From Balanoglossus misakiensis (taxonomy: Eukaryota > Hemichordata), in contig CM082586.2 of assembly GCA_040954595.2 (NCBI GenBank), positions 12,338,001 through 12,402,000 of the forward strand: DNA of 64,000 nucleotides, read 5' to 3'. This document shows, one piece after another, positions 41,331-54,188 of the stretch. How positions within the stretch are numbered: position 1 is the first letter of the stretch; each line of letters starts with the position of its first letter. A program made the position numbers and the translations under genes. The notes beneath the pieces were generated by a model, which was not told the origin of the DNA, made no database searches, and was given only the letters and a program-made list of their open reading frames with translations.

Positions 41331-42456
41331 TTATATCATGCTACAGTCCACAATTCTGATTGGACGAGAGTTCAATTCAGCGATGCTAAAATACTCAATA
41401 ATGCACTGCTGGCAGTGGTAAAACGGGCTTTCTGTTTGCCACCTGGGTTTGTTCTTTAGGTTGTTGTATGTGTTTACACTCATCATGTTTATTGTAGAAC
41501 CAGGGTCGATCAGTGAGGCAACTGCTGTTTGTTCTATCTGCACTGTTACTCGAGGCCTCCTGCCATTTGATTGTTGTACAGTGAAGCAGTATTCATCTCC
41601 CGAGCTGTCTTCCACTTTATGCACAGCTTTGACAGTTTCATCCTTGTCTACCCTATTTGCCTTGCCTTTTGATCGGCAGCATTTGGCAAAATGGTTATGT
41701 TTGCCACACTTCCTGCATGACTTGCCTTTAGCTGGACATACTGAGTCATGTGGATAGGTGCCACCACAATAATAACAAGTGGACGGTCCTTTCGCTGGCT
41801 GCTGATGAGCTCTCTTTTGTTTATTTGGTTTCGGGCGTTGGTGGCGCTGTTTTCTGACCGCATTCACAGATGCCGTATCTGCACCATATTTTGGGTTTTC
41901 TCCTCAATCCCACTAGCCTGAACCTCTGATACCTCAAATGAACGGGCTGTACTCAGTAGATTCTCTAGTGTCGTCTCCTCCCGAAGAGCACGACGTCTGA
42001 GACGGGCTGATGTGAATCCTCGTATGATTTGTGATTTGACCTCTTGATCCTTATTGGTGAAGTCACATATGTTTCTGCTAGGCGTTGCAAACAAGTGTGA
42101 TAGGCATCAATCGATTCGCCGTTGTTTTGTATTGTGTCTCTGAAGATGAATCGTTCGTATTCAATGTTCCGTTTGGGTGAGAAGTACGACGTAAGCTTTA
42201 ATTTGGCTGTTTCACAGCTCGTTCCTGTATCTGGTAGAGTATCAAAGAAGTCGGAAACTTCCTCACCTGCCCAGTGCAATAGCAGTGCACGTTGTCGCTT
42301 GTCATCTGTAATGTTGAATGCGACAAATGCGTTTTCTACTCTAGCCATGTACTTTTTTCCATCTCGTACTGGTGGTTGTCGGATCTGAATGAATAGGAAA
42401 ACTCGGCATTGACGGCTAGCTGATTCTCCATGTTCTCCGTCCTCGTCGCCAAATAT
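41331..42456 (-). pseudogene. Ty3/Gypsy gag remnant, unit 2
   Basis: As unit 1 plus one more base lost near 41886 (CCATATTTTGGG), splitting the frame again before the zinc knuckles. The DPG at the protease start is the same. Confidence 0.75.
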
Positions 42457-42825
42457 AGAATCGTGGGTGGGCAATAATGACAACACGAGACACCAAGTCC
42501 GGCATGTAAGAGTGAGAGTGCTTAGCCTCGTTCACGCACTTTATTCATAATGACCCGAATGTTGCATTACGTCATTTTACAGAATGTATAAAGTATAGAT
42601 GCTCACCAGTGTTTGGACACTACAATATACATGTGACTGCAGTGTCTTTCCAATCATGAATTTGCAAGGTGTCCTTCAGAGAAAATCTTCTGATTCTCTT
42701 TTCTGATTTGCTTTGCATATATAACTTAATGATCTCATTTGTTGGAATTCCCTGTCTCAAATTTTTGATGATCAGTCTCTGCCCAATTGCTCATCGTCCC
42801 AACTTTCTTGTGTATTGAAAACCAG

Positions 42826-42949
42826 GAATCAACCAATGCGATCCCAATCCGTGCTTGAACAGTGGTTTCTGCCAGATGACATCTGGATCATGTCAACTGT
42901 ACACATGTTTCTGTCAGAATTGTTTTCACTGGTGACCTTTGTGAACAAA
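42826..42949 (+). pseudogene. E17, unit 2: EGF-like module with one-base insertion
   Basis: 124 bp. NQCDPNPCLNSGFC, SGSCQLYTCFCQNC, then a run of four T shifts the frame to a TGA. Shared with unit 3. Confidence 0.65.
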
Positions 42950-43081
42950 GTAAGTTTTGATTTATTGTCTTGGGTTAATAATTTATACAGTTCAAAGTAT
43001 CACCATTTCTTTCAATGTGTAGATTTTTTTGTTTTTCTCTACAAGTGTAATCAAGATCTGCATGAAAATTTGTGTCGCTGT

Positions 43082-43245
43082 CACCGAACCCAGCTAGTCC
43101 ATACAACCAACAGTATGAATCACCACCTCATGCTGGGCGTAGCCATAGGCTATACATGCCTGCCGGTATCGAAGGCCATTATGAGTATTGGTACCAGACC
43201 CCTCTTAAGAATGAATCATGGTTCCACCCTTATGGTAAAAAGTAA
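43082..43245 (+). pseudogene. Tail, unit 2: 5'-truncated tail exon
   Basis: Open to TAA as in unit 1, with Lys for Glu in PLENE. No acceptor. Confidence 0.5.
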
Positions 43246-43690
43246 GATTACTCCATGCTAATAAATGACAATATTAGAATGAAAGTACATTCTAAGTGAC
43301 TTGTTGGGAGCATCGGGACAATTAATCCCGAAAAATTGCAATCGGCCTGATTTTCAGTTAACCAATCTAAAGCCCAACTTTTCGTGTATTTAGTTGGGTT
43401 TCTAAAACTAACAAATTTTTTGACAATATTTATAGCATGATGAACACTACTCTCATCAAATAAAATAATGTTGTGTCGTCCACAACTGGTGTAATTTTTA
43501 TGTGTTTGGAATCGTAGACACCATTTATCTTTTAGTCAACTCTAAATCTAATATAACAGTCGCGAAAATTGCTATGACAAACAAAAAATGAAGTGCTGAC
43601 AGGGGACACCCTTGTCAGATCCCTTTGGATGGATAACATTTAGAGAAGACATTGCCATTTTTCAAACATCTAGTATGTGATTATACATAG
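43246..43690 (-). pseudogene. L1-like RT fragment, unit 2
   Basis: Same decayed fragment as at 5343-5786. Confidence 0.55.
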
Positions 43691-43696
43691 TTTTAA

Positions 43697-43988
43697 CCCT
43701 AACGCTGCCAAGTCAGTTTGATATCCAGGGTGCCTAGAATCCTGGCTCCCAGGCCTGTTAGGCTGCCAAGGGCGTGTTACGCAGTAGGGCCTATACAAGA
43801 CCCTCAAACCAAACCAGAGCAAACCAGTATGATTTAGTACATTTAAGGGGGGCTTAGACTGCCAAGTGTGTCTAACATATGAGAGCCATGGCAAGACAGT
43901 CAAAATACGTTTAGGAAGAAAAAATGGCAAATACATATTTTAAGGGACTTGACACTCTAAACAGGTATGACACCTAGTAGCATTAGGG
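43697..43988. mobile_element. piggyBac-type MITE, unit 2
   Basis: TTAA-flanked, CCCTAACGC left end intact. Confidence 0.7.
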
Positions 43989-43997
43989 TTAAAATAT

Positions 43998-45920
43998 AGC
44001 TGCAAGCCAAAATGGTCATCTGAGGTCACTCGAAATTTGGGCAAAATTGTTTGACCCCATACTGGTCCAGGTCCATCAGAAACCAAACCTTCAGCCCTAT
44101 TCGTTCGCCTGGAATTAGGTATGCACATAATTAATGAGTTAAGCAGTTGTATAGGTGACCTCAAAATTCGGCTTTTCATTTTAGTCCCATCCCTCGAAAT
44201 GCTAAGGCTGTACCTGCTCTGGAGGCCGAGATATGAGAAAGTAGATCACCTGAGGTCACCCAAAATTTTATGGAAAAAATTGGACCCCACACTTGTCCAT
44301 GTCCAACAGAAACAAAACCTCTAGCCCTATTTGGTAAGCCTAGAATTAGGTATGCACATAATTAATTAGGTCAAAGGTCAAGGGGTAACAAGTACATGTG
44401 TATGCTTCATCCCACCAAATATGAAGTCTGTCGGTCTAATAGTTACGTACTTATGAGCATTTATGTTATATATAGTTCAAAGGTCACCAAGGTCACGTGA
44501 CATTGCGGCGAAATGATTTGGTCCAGTAGTTGTACCTGTCCACCAAAAATCAGCTCCCTAGGTGTATTAGTTAGCGTAGAAGTAGATATGTGTTTTTCAA
44601 GGTGCGTCAAAGGTCAAGGGGTCACCCGAAATTTGGCTTCTCATTTCGGCCCCTTGGTCAGTCCCTGTTCACTCCATAAATGGAGACGTGTTCTGCGCAA
44701 CCGCAGTACGTGTAACCTCTTGAACTCAGATGTGCACATGCGTACAGCAGTCCCTGTTCACACCATAAATGGAGACGTGTTCTGCGCAACCACAGCTGGA
44801 CCTGTGAAAGATCAAATCCGATCGACATATTTAGTTTCCGTATATTATATTGACCAATGCAGACTAAATCTAATAGAATTACTACATGTAGTATATCGTG
44901 TATAATACACACGTTTGGCAATATTGCAGTTTGAGTGTTAGAAGCAGACGTGTATACCCGATCTAAATTTCCGACCTACACATGTACATGTATCACTGTT
45001 CACGTGTACATACACCTTAACTGCGTTCTGAAAATGACATGGTATTTTCAAAATGTTACCCCAGATTACCCCATCATGTGAGAGCCATGAAACTCACACC
45101 CATTGTCCAGCAGTAGTTAGTTGACTATCCTATTCACTCAAAACAAAAAGAACGGGTGTGAAAAAGTCACTAAAACAGCATTGATACAGAGGTGTATAAC
45201 ACTGTCCATGATTTCAAGAGAAAAACATGAACGCAGCCCAGGCAGATCGGTCACTGTATGTGGCGATATCTTTCTAAGTATTTCACTCAACTTGTACAGA
45301 CGATGCCATGCTGTCTTCTGGAATGTGCTGGTAACGTCACACATCGAAACATATTGATGATGCCCTTCCCTGCGGCTCGGACATCATGAATATTATTAAG
45401 GTCAAAGATCACCATCCCTTGTGCAGGCAAAAGATCATGATATTGCCCTCGCTAACATGTGTTATTATTTAAATACGATGTTGTCATAGCTTTACTATGC
45501 AGGTATAGTAAAGCCTATGCCTTGGTCCAGACCCCCCATGGTCAATGAAAAAATATGAAATATAATGATCAAAAATCTTCTTCTCAAAATCGGCATACCC
45601 TAATTTGAAAATTTCGCCCTTATATGGTCATCAGGTCACTTGACTAATTTAACATTCACGGACGTACTGCACCAGATCTCATTGGCCTGCATCATTGTGC
45701 CAAATTTGAGAATTGTAGGTTTAGCCGTTTTCAAGATCCTAGTGGCCGATGAAAGTGCCAAAGAAGAAGAAAAATGCCAGCAATACCAATAGGGTCCATA
45801 GGGGCTTGGGCCCCTAAAAACCCCAGTAATAACAATAGGGGCCCTGCCCATAGGGGCTTGGGCCCCTAAAAACGCGAGTAATACCAATAGGGGCCCCGCC
45901 CATAGGGGCTTGGGCCCCTA
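43998..45920 (+). mobile_element. AGGTCA-rich hairpin element, unit 2
   Basis: Longer than the unit 1 copy because it retains the segment with AGGTCA-A-AGGTCA at 44368-44380. It has three tandem 3' hairpins, the first shortened (GGGTCCATAGGGGCTTGGGCCC). Confidence 0.65.
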
Positions 45921-46399
45921 ATAAGTTAGTTGTAAAGTTATTACTGAGCTTGAATTTCACTAGCGACTAAAACTAAACAAAAACAAATCAAAGTATCACA
46001 AGCTTTATTTTGGTTTGATGTAGGATGTAATATGCTTATAGCACACTGCCAAATTAATGTCAACCAATAAGACCGGTAGGATATGATCGAAAACCACACG
46101 TATTAATGTGTAAAAGGCCGAACTTCCCAATAAATTTGGGTAGCCGACTACAGAGTCGAAACGATGCATGAACTGAAGTATCAAGACACATGGACTATTA
46201 TTGATTGTTTCAGCAATTTGACTTAAGTTTATAATTTCCTATGGCAGTTTTTGCCGACAAGAATCAATGCCTGACCAAACAAAATGGACATTTTCACATG
46301 ATCGTTACTGAGGTCACAAGTTAGCCAAGCCCTCATACACGCGCTATTCGGACGTATCGGTGATCTGTTTATGTGTTTAGCTAAGGTGGTAAACTGTTC
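45921..46399 (+). other. Unassigned sequence, unit 2
   Basis: Same unassigned sequence as 26311-26794. Confidence 0.35.
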
Positions 46400-47216
46400 A
46401 TCAATCAATCAATCAATCAAAATGACTTATAGAGCACCAAACTCCACTGCAATAGTGTTCAATAGCGCTTTACAATGTAAAGTTATGTTAATAGGCTCTG
46501 TTAAACAGATAAGTCTTGATGTGTTTCTTGAAACTGTCAAGGCTAGGTGACTGGCATACTTCTATTGGGACACTCTTCCAAATGAGTGGGGCGATATACG
46601 GTACATGAAGTAGAAATTTGTCATTTGAACGAAGAAGTCTTGTTGAAGTTTTCAGATGGATTAAGTCAGAGATGTAAGCTGGTGCTGTGTTGTTTAATGC
46701 CTTATATGTCATAAGCAAGATCTTGTATTGGATTCTATAGTGTACAGGCAACCAATGTAAATCCATGAGAACACGAGTAATATGATCCGTTTTACGGGTA
46801 TGAGAAACGATCCTGGCTGCAGAATTCAGGGCATGCTGTAGCATGCATGATGATGGTAAACCACAGAGTAGTGCATTACAGTAGTCCAGTTTTGATGTGA
46901 TTAGAGCATGAACCAGCATCTGGCAAACTTCCTTAGTGAGGTAACGGCGAATGTGGCTGATTTGACGCAGATGGAAGAAAATTGACTTGCAAATTGCATT
47001 AATGTGCTTATTGAAAGTGTAATTGTCGTCGAATGTCACACCTATATTCCATGCAGAATTCACAATTTGAACACAACATGATCCAATGCTCATGTGCTTT
47101 ATGGTACGAGGCGAGCGGTTGAACTGAGACCTTATCAGGAGTACCTCGGTTTTGCCACCATTGAGTTGAAGTTTATTATGTGTCATCCAGGTTTTTATTT
47201 CGTGAACTGCCCTTTC
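46400..47216 (-). pseudogene. CR1/L2-like LINE 3' end, unit 2
   Basis: As at 26795-27655, with an in-frame deletion removing the WSKKKTYGDHAFS segment. The frame stays open for 232 residues. Confidence 0.8.
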
Positions 47217-47630
47217 CAGTTAAATATCGCAACTAGCCATAATGTTTGACTGGGAGGAGCACCTATACTAATGCGAGAACCAGGGATTGAAAGTTGCACC
47301 TGTGTTTTGATCCCTTAGTTACCCTTATAAGTACATTTGTAGTTTAATAACCATAGTTCTATTGCAAACCATTCTTTCCGTAGTTTCTTGTTTCAAATAT
47401 TGTAATCTGAATTTATTTTGGTGTTTAACAGGTGTGATTATCTGTATTGGCGGCCATTTTGAAAAATATTGGTTGCCATGGAAACTCTTCAACAGATATT
47501 TAGTGACTCGCTATCTGAATTTGTTCAGTACACATTAACACACATCTGAGCCAAGTTTGGTGCTTTTATCACAAAATACACAATCGATATGAAAATTTGG
47601 GTTTTGGTGCTCCACTACATAAGTAACATT
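47217..47630 (+). other. Unassigned sequence, unit 2
   Basis: Same as 27661-28066; nothing recognised. Confidence 0.35.
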
Positions 47631-48048
47631 AAGGATGTACGTTCAGTAAAATTGAAAGTATTGTCATTTTTTTTTAATTGTGGATTTTTTTATTCTCCTT
47701 TGTATGTATAATGAAAATCCGTAATAAAATATAGGGGTCACCGGGCTTGTTTTTGAAATACAGAGCCATGAATTTGGTCGATAATAGAAGAAATTTGCTG
47801 ACTCAGCATTTTTCACCAATGGTTTGTCTATGGGCAAAATTCTTAACGCAATTTATCTCAAAAAAGAGCGCGGTGACCCCTATATTTTATTTGACCAATG
47901 AATTTATATTTGCTGGACTGAGCTATGTGTAAAATTTCGTGAAAATGACAATAGTAGAAGTTTGTTTTCTCGCGATTATCAATGTAATCCTATGGGAAAA
48001 AGACCGGGCGCGCAGTGTTTCTAGTTTATGTTCTGCGCATACATCCTT
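47631..48048. mobile_element. Foldback element at the unit 2/3 junction
   Basis: Same outer AAGGATGTAC and inner GGGGTCACCG inverted pairs as at 28067-28477. Confidence 0.65.
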
Positions 48049-48112
48049 GATGAAGTTTGCTGGCTAGAGGGCTCCTAAACCTCCCTAATATTTGACGTCT
48101 TCACTCCTACAG

Positions 48113-48345
48113 GACTGCGCAGCTGGAAGTTATAGTTCAGCATGTTCTGAAGCATGCACGCTGTGTCCAAGGGTTTCATGTGTGGAACAGCCAGCCTCTC
48201 ATCACCAACACAATGTGGACAGGGATATTTTGCCAACAATGGAAGTATAGACTGTACGCCTTGTCCTGCCCCGGGTATAAGTGCCAATATGATGGTATGT
48301 CGGAGCCAGAGGTGTGTGAAGATGGATGCTACACTAATATAGAGG
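48113..48345 (+). pseudogene. E1, unit 3: ephrin-receptor-like cysteine-rich exon, frameshifted
   Basis: Same two frameshifts as unit 2. One change turns GYYTN into GCYTN. Confidence 0.65.
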
Positions 48346-48777
48346 GTGAGTCAGCACTTAAAGTTTGGGCATTACTGTGTAATCTTTCACTTAAGGTGGA
48401 CGATCATCTTATGTGCATGTGCGTAATTCTGTGCGTACAAACATTACGTCCAGTCCAAATATTCTGCCAATTTTACATCCAATGCATTCAAATAGTGGAC
48501 GGCTTCGCTTTAATCCAGTTTTCATGTGCATCTATCCACCCACCTTTATTTCCAACATCAAACATTAGGTCAGGTAATTAACTAACTGAATAATAGGATG
48601 GGAACATTTTCCATTTCTGTATTTAAAATGTACTGATATAATATATGAATGAAAAAATGACAATTTTTCCAAATTTGAATAGACCTCTATTTATGAAAAT
48701 AATTAAAATTTGCGCCAAATTTTTACAGTGGTATTTAAAGGTTAACTTGGTGTGTTAATTCTTTGTTTGATTTACAG

Positions 48778-48911
48778 ATCAGCCGGTGCTGAACAGTGTA
48801 CTATTTGTGAGCAAGGGTACGCCTGCACAGATCCCAGTGCATCGCAATTCAAGTGTACCAAGGGTTACGTGTCATTGGCTAGTGCAACAAACTGTACCAG
48901 ATGTACAAATG
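48778..48911 (+). CDS. E3, unit 3: cysteine-rich exon
   Basis: Protein identical to unit 1. The intron before it is shortened by a deletion that removed E2. Confidence 0.6.
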
Positions 48912-49018
48912 GTAAGATTGTGGTACTTGTTCAGTTTGCTGTGTGATGAAACTGAGGGGTATGTCTGTATGCATGTATGTGTTTACAACAGATTTTCAAG
49001 TCAGTGCGACTGGGGTTA

Positions 49019-49051
<33 letters not shown>

Positions 49052-49298
49052 GTTTACAACAGATTATCAACTCAGTGCGAGATCTTGCGAGACCCGGTTA
49101 GCCATGTGAGATCTCGCAGAGTCTTATGATATTCAGAAAATGGTTGATTAGAAATGACGTTTAATGTCCTCCAAAGAATTTTCTACATGCCTGTATACTT
49201 GTCTCAGAATTATGAAGTGAATCATCTCAAGTAATTTGTTATTTTAAATGACACTGTATCACAAATACTTCACTAAAAACCTCATTTTCTTTGATCAG

Positions 49299-49496
49299 AT
49301 GAAATAAGTGAGGAGCCTGCACGCACATCCCATCTTCTGTGCCCTGCTGGACAATCGTGTTCAGATCCAATGTAAGATCCGCTTGACTGTGGCAATGGTG
49401 AATATGCTATGGAAGGCGACGGCACATGCACGCCTTGTCCAGCAGGATCCAAGTGTCCAACCATGTCACCCGTAGTGGATTGTTCAACAGTTACTG
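49299..49496 (+). pseudogene. E4, unit 3: cysteine-rich exon with in-frame TAA
   Basis: TAA at 49373-49375. Confidence 0.6.
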
Positions 49497-49736
49497 GTAA
49501 GTTGGGCTGCAAATCACTCTTGTGACTTCCCTGTGTTATAGCATGACATACACAGAAAATTAAACTGTTATGCTCATTGGAGTTGATATTGTGATGCACT
49601 TTGAAAAACACAATGATTCCACTGAAGAGGTATTGTACAGTAACACCTGTGATTACGGACATCTCTCTAATAAGGGATCGTTGGACCAAACCAATCGTTC
49701 TTTGAATTTTTTCTGTGATAGGTTCATACTCGCTAG

Positions 49737-49818
49737 GTTCGGCCACGTCCTTCTGGTTATGAATGCACAACTACAAGTGTCACACAGTGTGCTACAGGGC
49801 AGTAAAGTGTTGAAGGAG
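49737..49818 (+). pseudogene. E5, unit 3: short degenerate cysteine-rich exon
   Basis: Same terminal TAA; one synonymous Cys codon change. Confidence 0.35.
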
Positions 49819-49935
49819 GTAAGTCTTGAAATCTCTTTTCTTCTGGTCTCGATTTGAACATGGTTCCACAAGTTGTTTACATCACTTGTAGTTTTACATA
49901 TTTTTTGAGTTCAACAGCTATGCTATACATGGTGT

Positions 49936-50898
49936 CCTGAGAAGTCGACCAGTATGAGAAGTCGGTATCGGCCAGTACGAGAAGTCGGCCTTTGGGAGAG
50001 AACCCTGGTACTTTGTGTTATATATAACTGTTTCACTACGAAATGTTTCCTTGATGTACAGGAGCTGAGATATTTGTACAAATAGCCGATGAATTTTAAA
50101 ACTGTCTGTTCACTTTGCATGTACGTCACCGGGGTACGTCAACATCAGTCACCTGCACTTCTTGCGCTGCGCCAGTAGTCAGTTCCTCCTCACGTTTGTT
50201 TGTTTGGTGTTGTCTCAAAGTATGCATATACACATACATCTTCTATGTATTTTAGTAGGCTTTGAAACAACTCCCTGTAAAGGGACAAAGTCTCTCTCTC
50301 GCTGCCCTTTTTCCATTAATAATATTTGATACAAGACACCATTTATGTATTCTAAATGTGGATATATAGTGAATCAACGTTCAACCACACACAACTTCAA
50401 TCCAACTTGTAGACACGAGAGTGAAAAACTTGCCAAAATGAATAATCGGTGTTTACCATTTATTCATTTTGGCGGGATTTTTACACTCATATCCTACAAA
50501 CGGGATGGAATTTGTCTGTAGTTGAATGTGGATTCTCAATATATCCACATGAATAATGTGAACGGTGTCTTGTATCAAACATAATTAATGGAAAAAGGTT
50601 CGCGAGAGAGAGACTTTGTCCCTTTAATCAGAAATGTCACAGGAATTTGGCGAATTTGGCGGATACGGCGGATACGGGGCTGGGGAAACGGTACGGATGC
50701 AAGACGCCATTATTTGAAATGACGCCATTGTGTTGTCAAGAATTTGGGAAATCCGTCCAAATGAAAATATTTAGTGCAATTATATTTTATTAAGTGTTGT
50801 TATAAGTAATCTGGGTCATCACTGCACTATTCGGGTACAAGTTCAACAACTGGCCGACTTCTCGTACTGGCCGACTTCTAATCTGGCCGACTTCTCAT
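49936..50898. repeat. Iteron foldback, unit 3
   Basis: Only three right-hand iterons; the piece with CATACGCGCGTACTGGCC is missing. Split by the MITE at 50278-50626. Confidence 0.6.
50278..50626. mobile_element. Full-length foldback MITE, unit 3
   Basis: 349 bp, orthologous to 31137-31490, same insertion point. Confidence 0.8.
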
Positions 50899-51082
50899 GT
50901 ATTCCTATACATTAGTGAAAATTGGGGAAACTGGTGTTTTTCAGACAACTTATGAAGTCCCTTTCGCAATATTAACTCTAAAACAGCGGGTGATATTCCT
51001 TTTAAAATTTAACCAAATAAGCATACTTGAACTCTGTCATATCGGCAAAACACTCACTACACAAGCTGCTGTTATTCTACAG

Positions 51083-51299
51083 ACATGACATGTGCTGATT
51101 GCGGCGTAGGTAACTACTGTCCAGATGGGTCAGACAGCCCCATTCCTTGTCCATCAAGTTATTATGCTGACACAGCCACAGAAGTATCCTGTACCCCTTG
51201 CGATCCAGGCTGTCAGTGTGCAGCAACATCACCCACTTGCCTGCACATCAAGAACCTACTCTCTGGGACCATCAACAACATGTACTCCCCTTCTACCAG
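51083..51299 (+). CDS. E6, unit 3: cysteine-rich exon
   Basis: Clean; protein identical to the other units. Confidence 0.65.
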
Positions 51300-52119
51300 G
51301 TTTGTAGTCGTCTTAGTCGTAAAAACATATTTAAGGTGTTGCGCACCTCGAAATAAAGGGTCGTCTGATCATGTTTAAATTAATACTGATGATACTATGA
51401 CTTCTAAACATTTAATCTATGGAATAAAAATTGGGGGTCAACCATCTAGAGTTTTGAAAAAGTGCCCTTTATCTAGCACCTCTTTCAGATTTTGCCAGGC
51501 TCGTAGATTTTTGTAAAATGGCCTCAAAAATAAGAATTTTGGGAGGTTTGTCATATTTTTTCACCATTGTAGAATCTAAATGTTCTGAATTATTTTATTT
51601 TTAGCAATTTTGAGATTGATTCATGTTCAGTATGATAATCGCATGTCAATACAACTGTTACATTAAAGGAAAAGTTCAAATCCGCCTAAAACCACATTGC
51701 ATTGGTACCTAGTTAAGTTGTCCTCACTTCTGACGCAAAATTTTGATGTGCAATGCACGTGTCTGTGAAATTGACGAATAAAAAAATTGTATACCAGTGC
51801 AAAATTAAAAACTCCCTGTGCAGCCATCTTGGCAACTGCATGCTGGGAAAAGTACTCGGTTGATGACGAAAAAGTTTCGGGGTTCCGTGTAGTGCTACCC
51901 CGGAATACAATGTTGGGTGCAGACTACAACTATGGAAAAGAGATGCAGAATGTCATGTGATATAGTAGTGAAAACAAATACATGTTGGTTCACGTATTTC
52001 AGCTCTCAGCAATCAGGGTGCATTGAAAGGCCTTGATTGGTGTGATATTCACAATTGATTATTATAAATACTTACAGTTGCATACTGTTTTATTTTGTAA
52101 ATATTGTGTACATTTGCAG
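51300..52119 (+). other. Intron E6-E7, unit 3
   Basis: Nothing recognised. Confidence 0.5.
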
Positions 52120-52243
52120 CAATGAATCCGTGCGAACACAAACCCATGCCGGAATGCTGGTACTTGCCAAGCAATCCAGGGATCTTGTACAGGCGTCACA
52201 TGTCAATGTGCTGGCTGCTACCTGGGTTTCACATGTGAAACAC
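52120..52243 (+). pseudogene. E7, unit 3: EGF-like module, frameshifted, donor lost
   Basis: 124 bp, lacking the 6-bp insertion of unit 2. Same CTGAGT at the donor. Confidence 0.6.
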
Positions 52244-52479
52244 CTGAGTACAGTACTTTGTCATTTATTAAAAAATCTAAGTGCTGAGGTACATTGTAGT
52301 AATAATAGCAGGTGTAGTCATTATCATCATCTTCATCATCATCATCTTTAAGTCAGTCATATGATCGGTAATAAAAACAGTAAAATCACCAGTATAAAAA
52401 CATAACAGAGAAATAATGAACGTGTACTGGTGTTACCATAGGTAAGTGTTGTATAAAACTTTGAATTCCTGTCTTCCAG

Positions 52480-52602
52480 TTCCTAATCCATGCTTCACTA
52501 GTCCTTGTCTCAATGGAGGTACCTGCCAACAACAGGCAAATTCTTGTACTGCCACCATTGGCATGTGCACAGAGTGTTACTAGGGAACCAGGTGTGAGAC
52601 AA
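52480..52602 (+). pseudogene. E8, unit 3: EGF-like module with in-frame TAG
   Basis: Same TAG after the conserved Tyr and same Gly for Cys 4 as unit 2. Confidence 0.65.
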
Positions 52603-52694
52603 GTAAGTTTGAATCTATAGCAGTTAATAATGATAATTATCATTTTTTTTATGATGATTTAAACTTCACTGATGTTGTACAAACACAAAAATAG

Positions 52695-53132
52695 AAATAA
52701 TAATAATAATAATAATAATAATAATTTATTTGTATAGCGTCAGTATCCACAAAAAATGTGATCAATGACGCTTAAAGCAAAAGTACAATACAACAAATGG
52801 CTAAAAAAAACAGATTTAAAAAGTAAAGTTTTAACATTTGATTTAAAAACAGATAAGTCTGGTGCCTGGCGAATGGTGAGTGGAAGATTATTCCAAAGAA
52901 TTGGAGCAGCAACAGTAAAAGCACGATCACCATAACTCTTGGTGCGTGATCGAACAAGGCAGAGTTTGAACTGATCAGCTGACCTTAAATTGCGACACGG
53001 AACATATAGATTAGTCATGCTAGAAAGATAGATTGGACCAAGTTTATGAATGGATTTAAAAATGAGAACTAACATCTTAAAAACAATACGCTCTGTAACA
53101 GGTAGCCAGTGCAACTGATACAAAATTGAAGT
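52695..53132 (-). pseudogene. Second LINE 3' end, unit 3
   Basis: As at 33576-34010, with one more Phe codon in the LFKSVFF region and a different A-run length. Confidence 0.75.
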
Positions 53133-53395
53133 GATGTGACAGGTTATTTTTGAATGAGTAACAATTAGAAAGGGACAGCAGCTTAGCTCTATTCCGTTTC
53201 CAAAGTGTTTGTTCTTTTAAACTACCTGTGCATTTTTTTTATTTATTCTGATTATGCTAATATGCTAATTTGTCAGTTTGTCACATCACAATTTTTGTAG
53301 GAAACTCACCCCTGGGAATTTTTTTCAGCCACTTACATACATTCATAATCACATGACATTGATGATCATGGAAAATTTGACCCTTTTCCTTGTAG

Positions 53396-53518
53396 GACTC
53401 AACCAGTGTCCACCAAATCCGTGCCAGAATGGTGGCTTCTGTCAACCGGCTCGAAATTCCTGCTTTGATCTCACCTGCATATGTACTGGTTGCTACAAAG
53501 GTGATAGGTGTGAGATAT
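53396..53518 (+). CDS. E9, unit 3: eight-cysteine EGF-like module, intact
   Basis: Identical in sequence to E9 of unit 2. Confidence 0.8.
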
Positions 53519-54072
53519 GTAAGTATACAGCGCAGTCTCTTTTACCTTTTGTCTCTGATGCATTCAAATACTGCATGTTTCCTGAGCATAGGTGTAGCCA
53601 TCACCACAGCAGAGCTTGGAGAGTTCTTGACATCGAATGCAAGATTACACTCTTCCCAATCAAAATCACTTTCGTAGCGCATAATGTCTTGATTGTCTTA
53701 GTTCAAGAAACATTATGCGCGACTGGCCAATTTTACTGCCTTTTGTCAACACACATCCACTATGGAAATTCTCACTCCAGGCCAGATAGTGTAAATTTGC
53801 ATATGAGTCTACAGGTATGCTTGAAGTCAAGTCAAGCATTTGCAAGGAACCCTCCTCCAGTACACAGGTCTTTGATTTCATGAAGGGAAGCCCTTGCCTC
53901 ACAGTCACTGCCACATGATCTATGGAGGTGTGAACAACTTGATACCAGCCTAATATAAGTTGTAGGCACAATCACTCCACACACCCTTGCCATAATTCTG
54001 CAAGGTTTTTGCCATATCTGTACTGTAGAATGAGTAGCAATGAATAAAATGGCGTCCTTTCTTAATTTCCAG

Positions 54073-54188
54073 TGCAAAACCCCTGTGATCCCAACCCATG
54101 TATGAATGGCGGATTTTGCCAGCAAACATCGTGCAATTCTATTCATGCCAGTGTGTGAACTCTTACACAGGTGACATCTGTCAAACCA
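54073..54188 (+). pseudogene. E10, unit 3: EGF-like module, frameshifted
   Basis: Same frameshift and missing donor as unit 2. Confidence 0.6.

Larger units (their letters stand above)
28494..48064 (+). repeat. Tandem unit 2 (19.6 kb), the most complete
   Basis: Carries all recognised exons E1-E17 and the tail, plus the foldback MITE at 31137-31490 and two LINE ends. Best reference for the exon layout. Confidence 0.85.
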
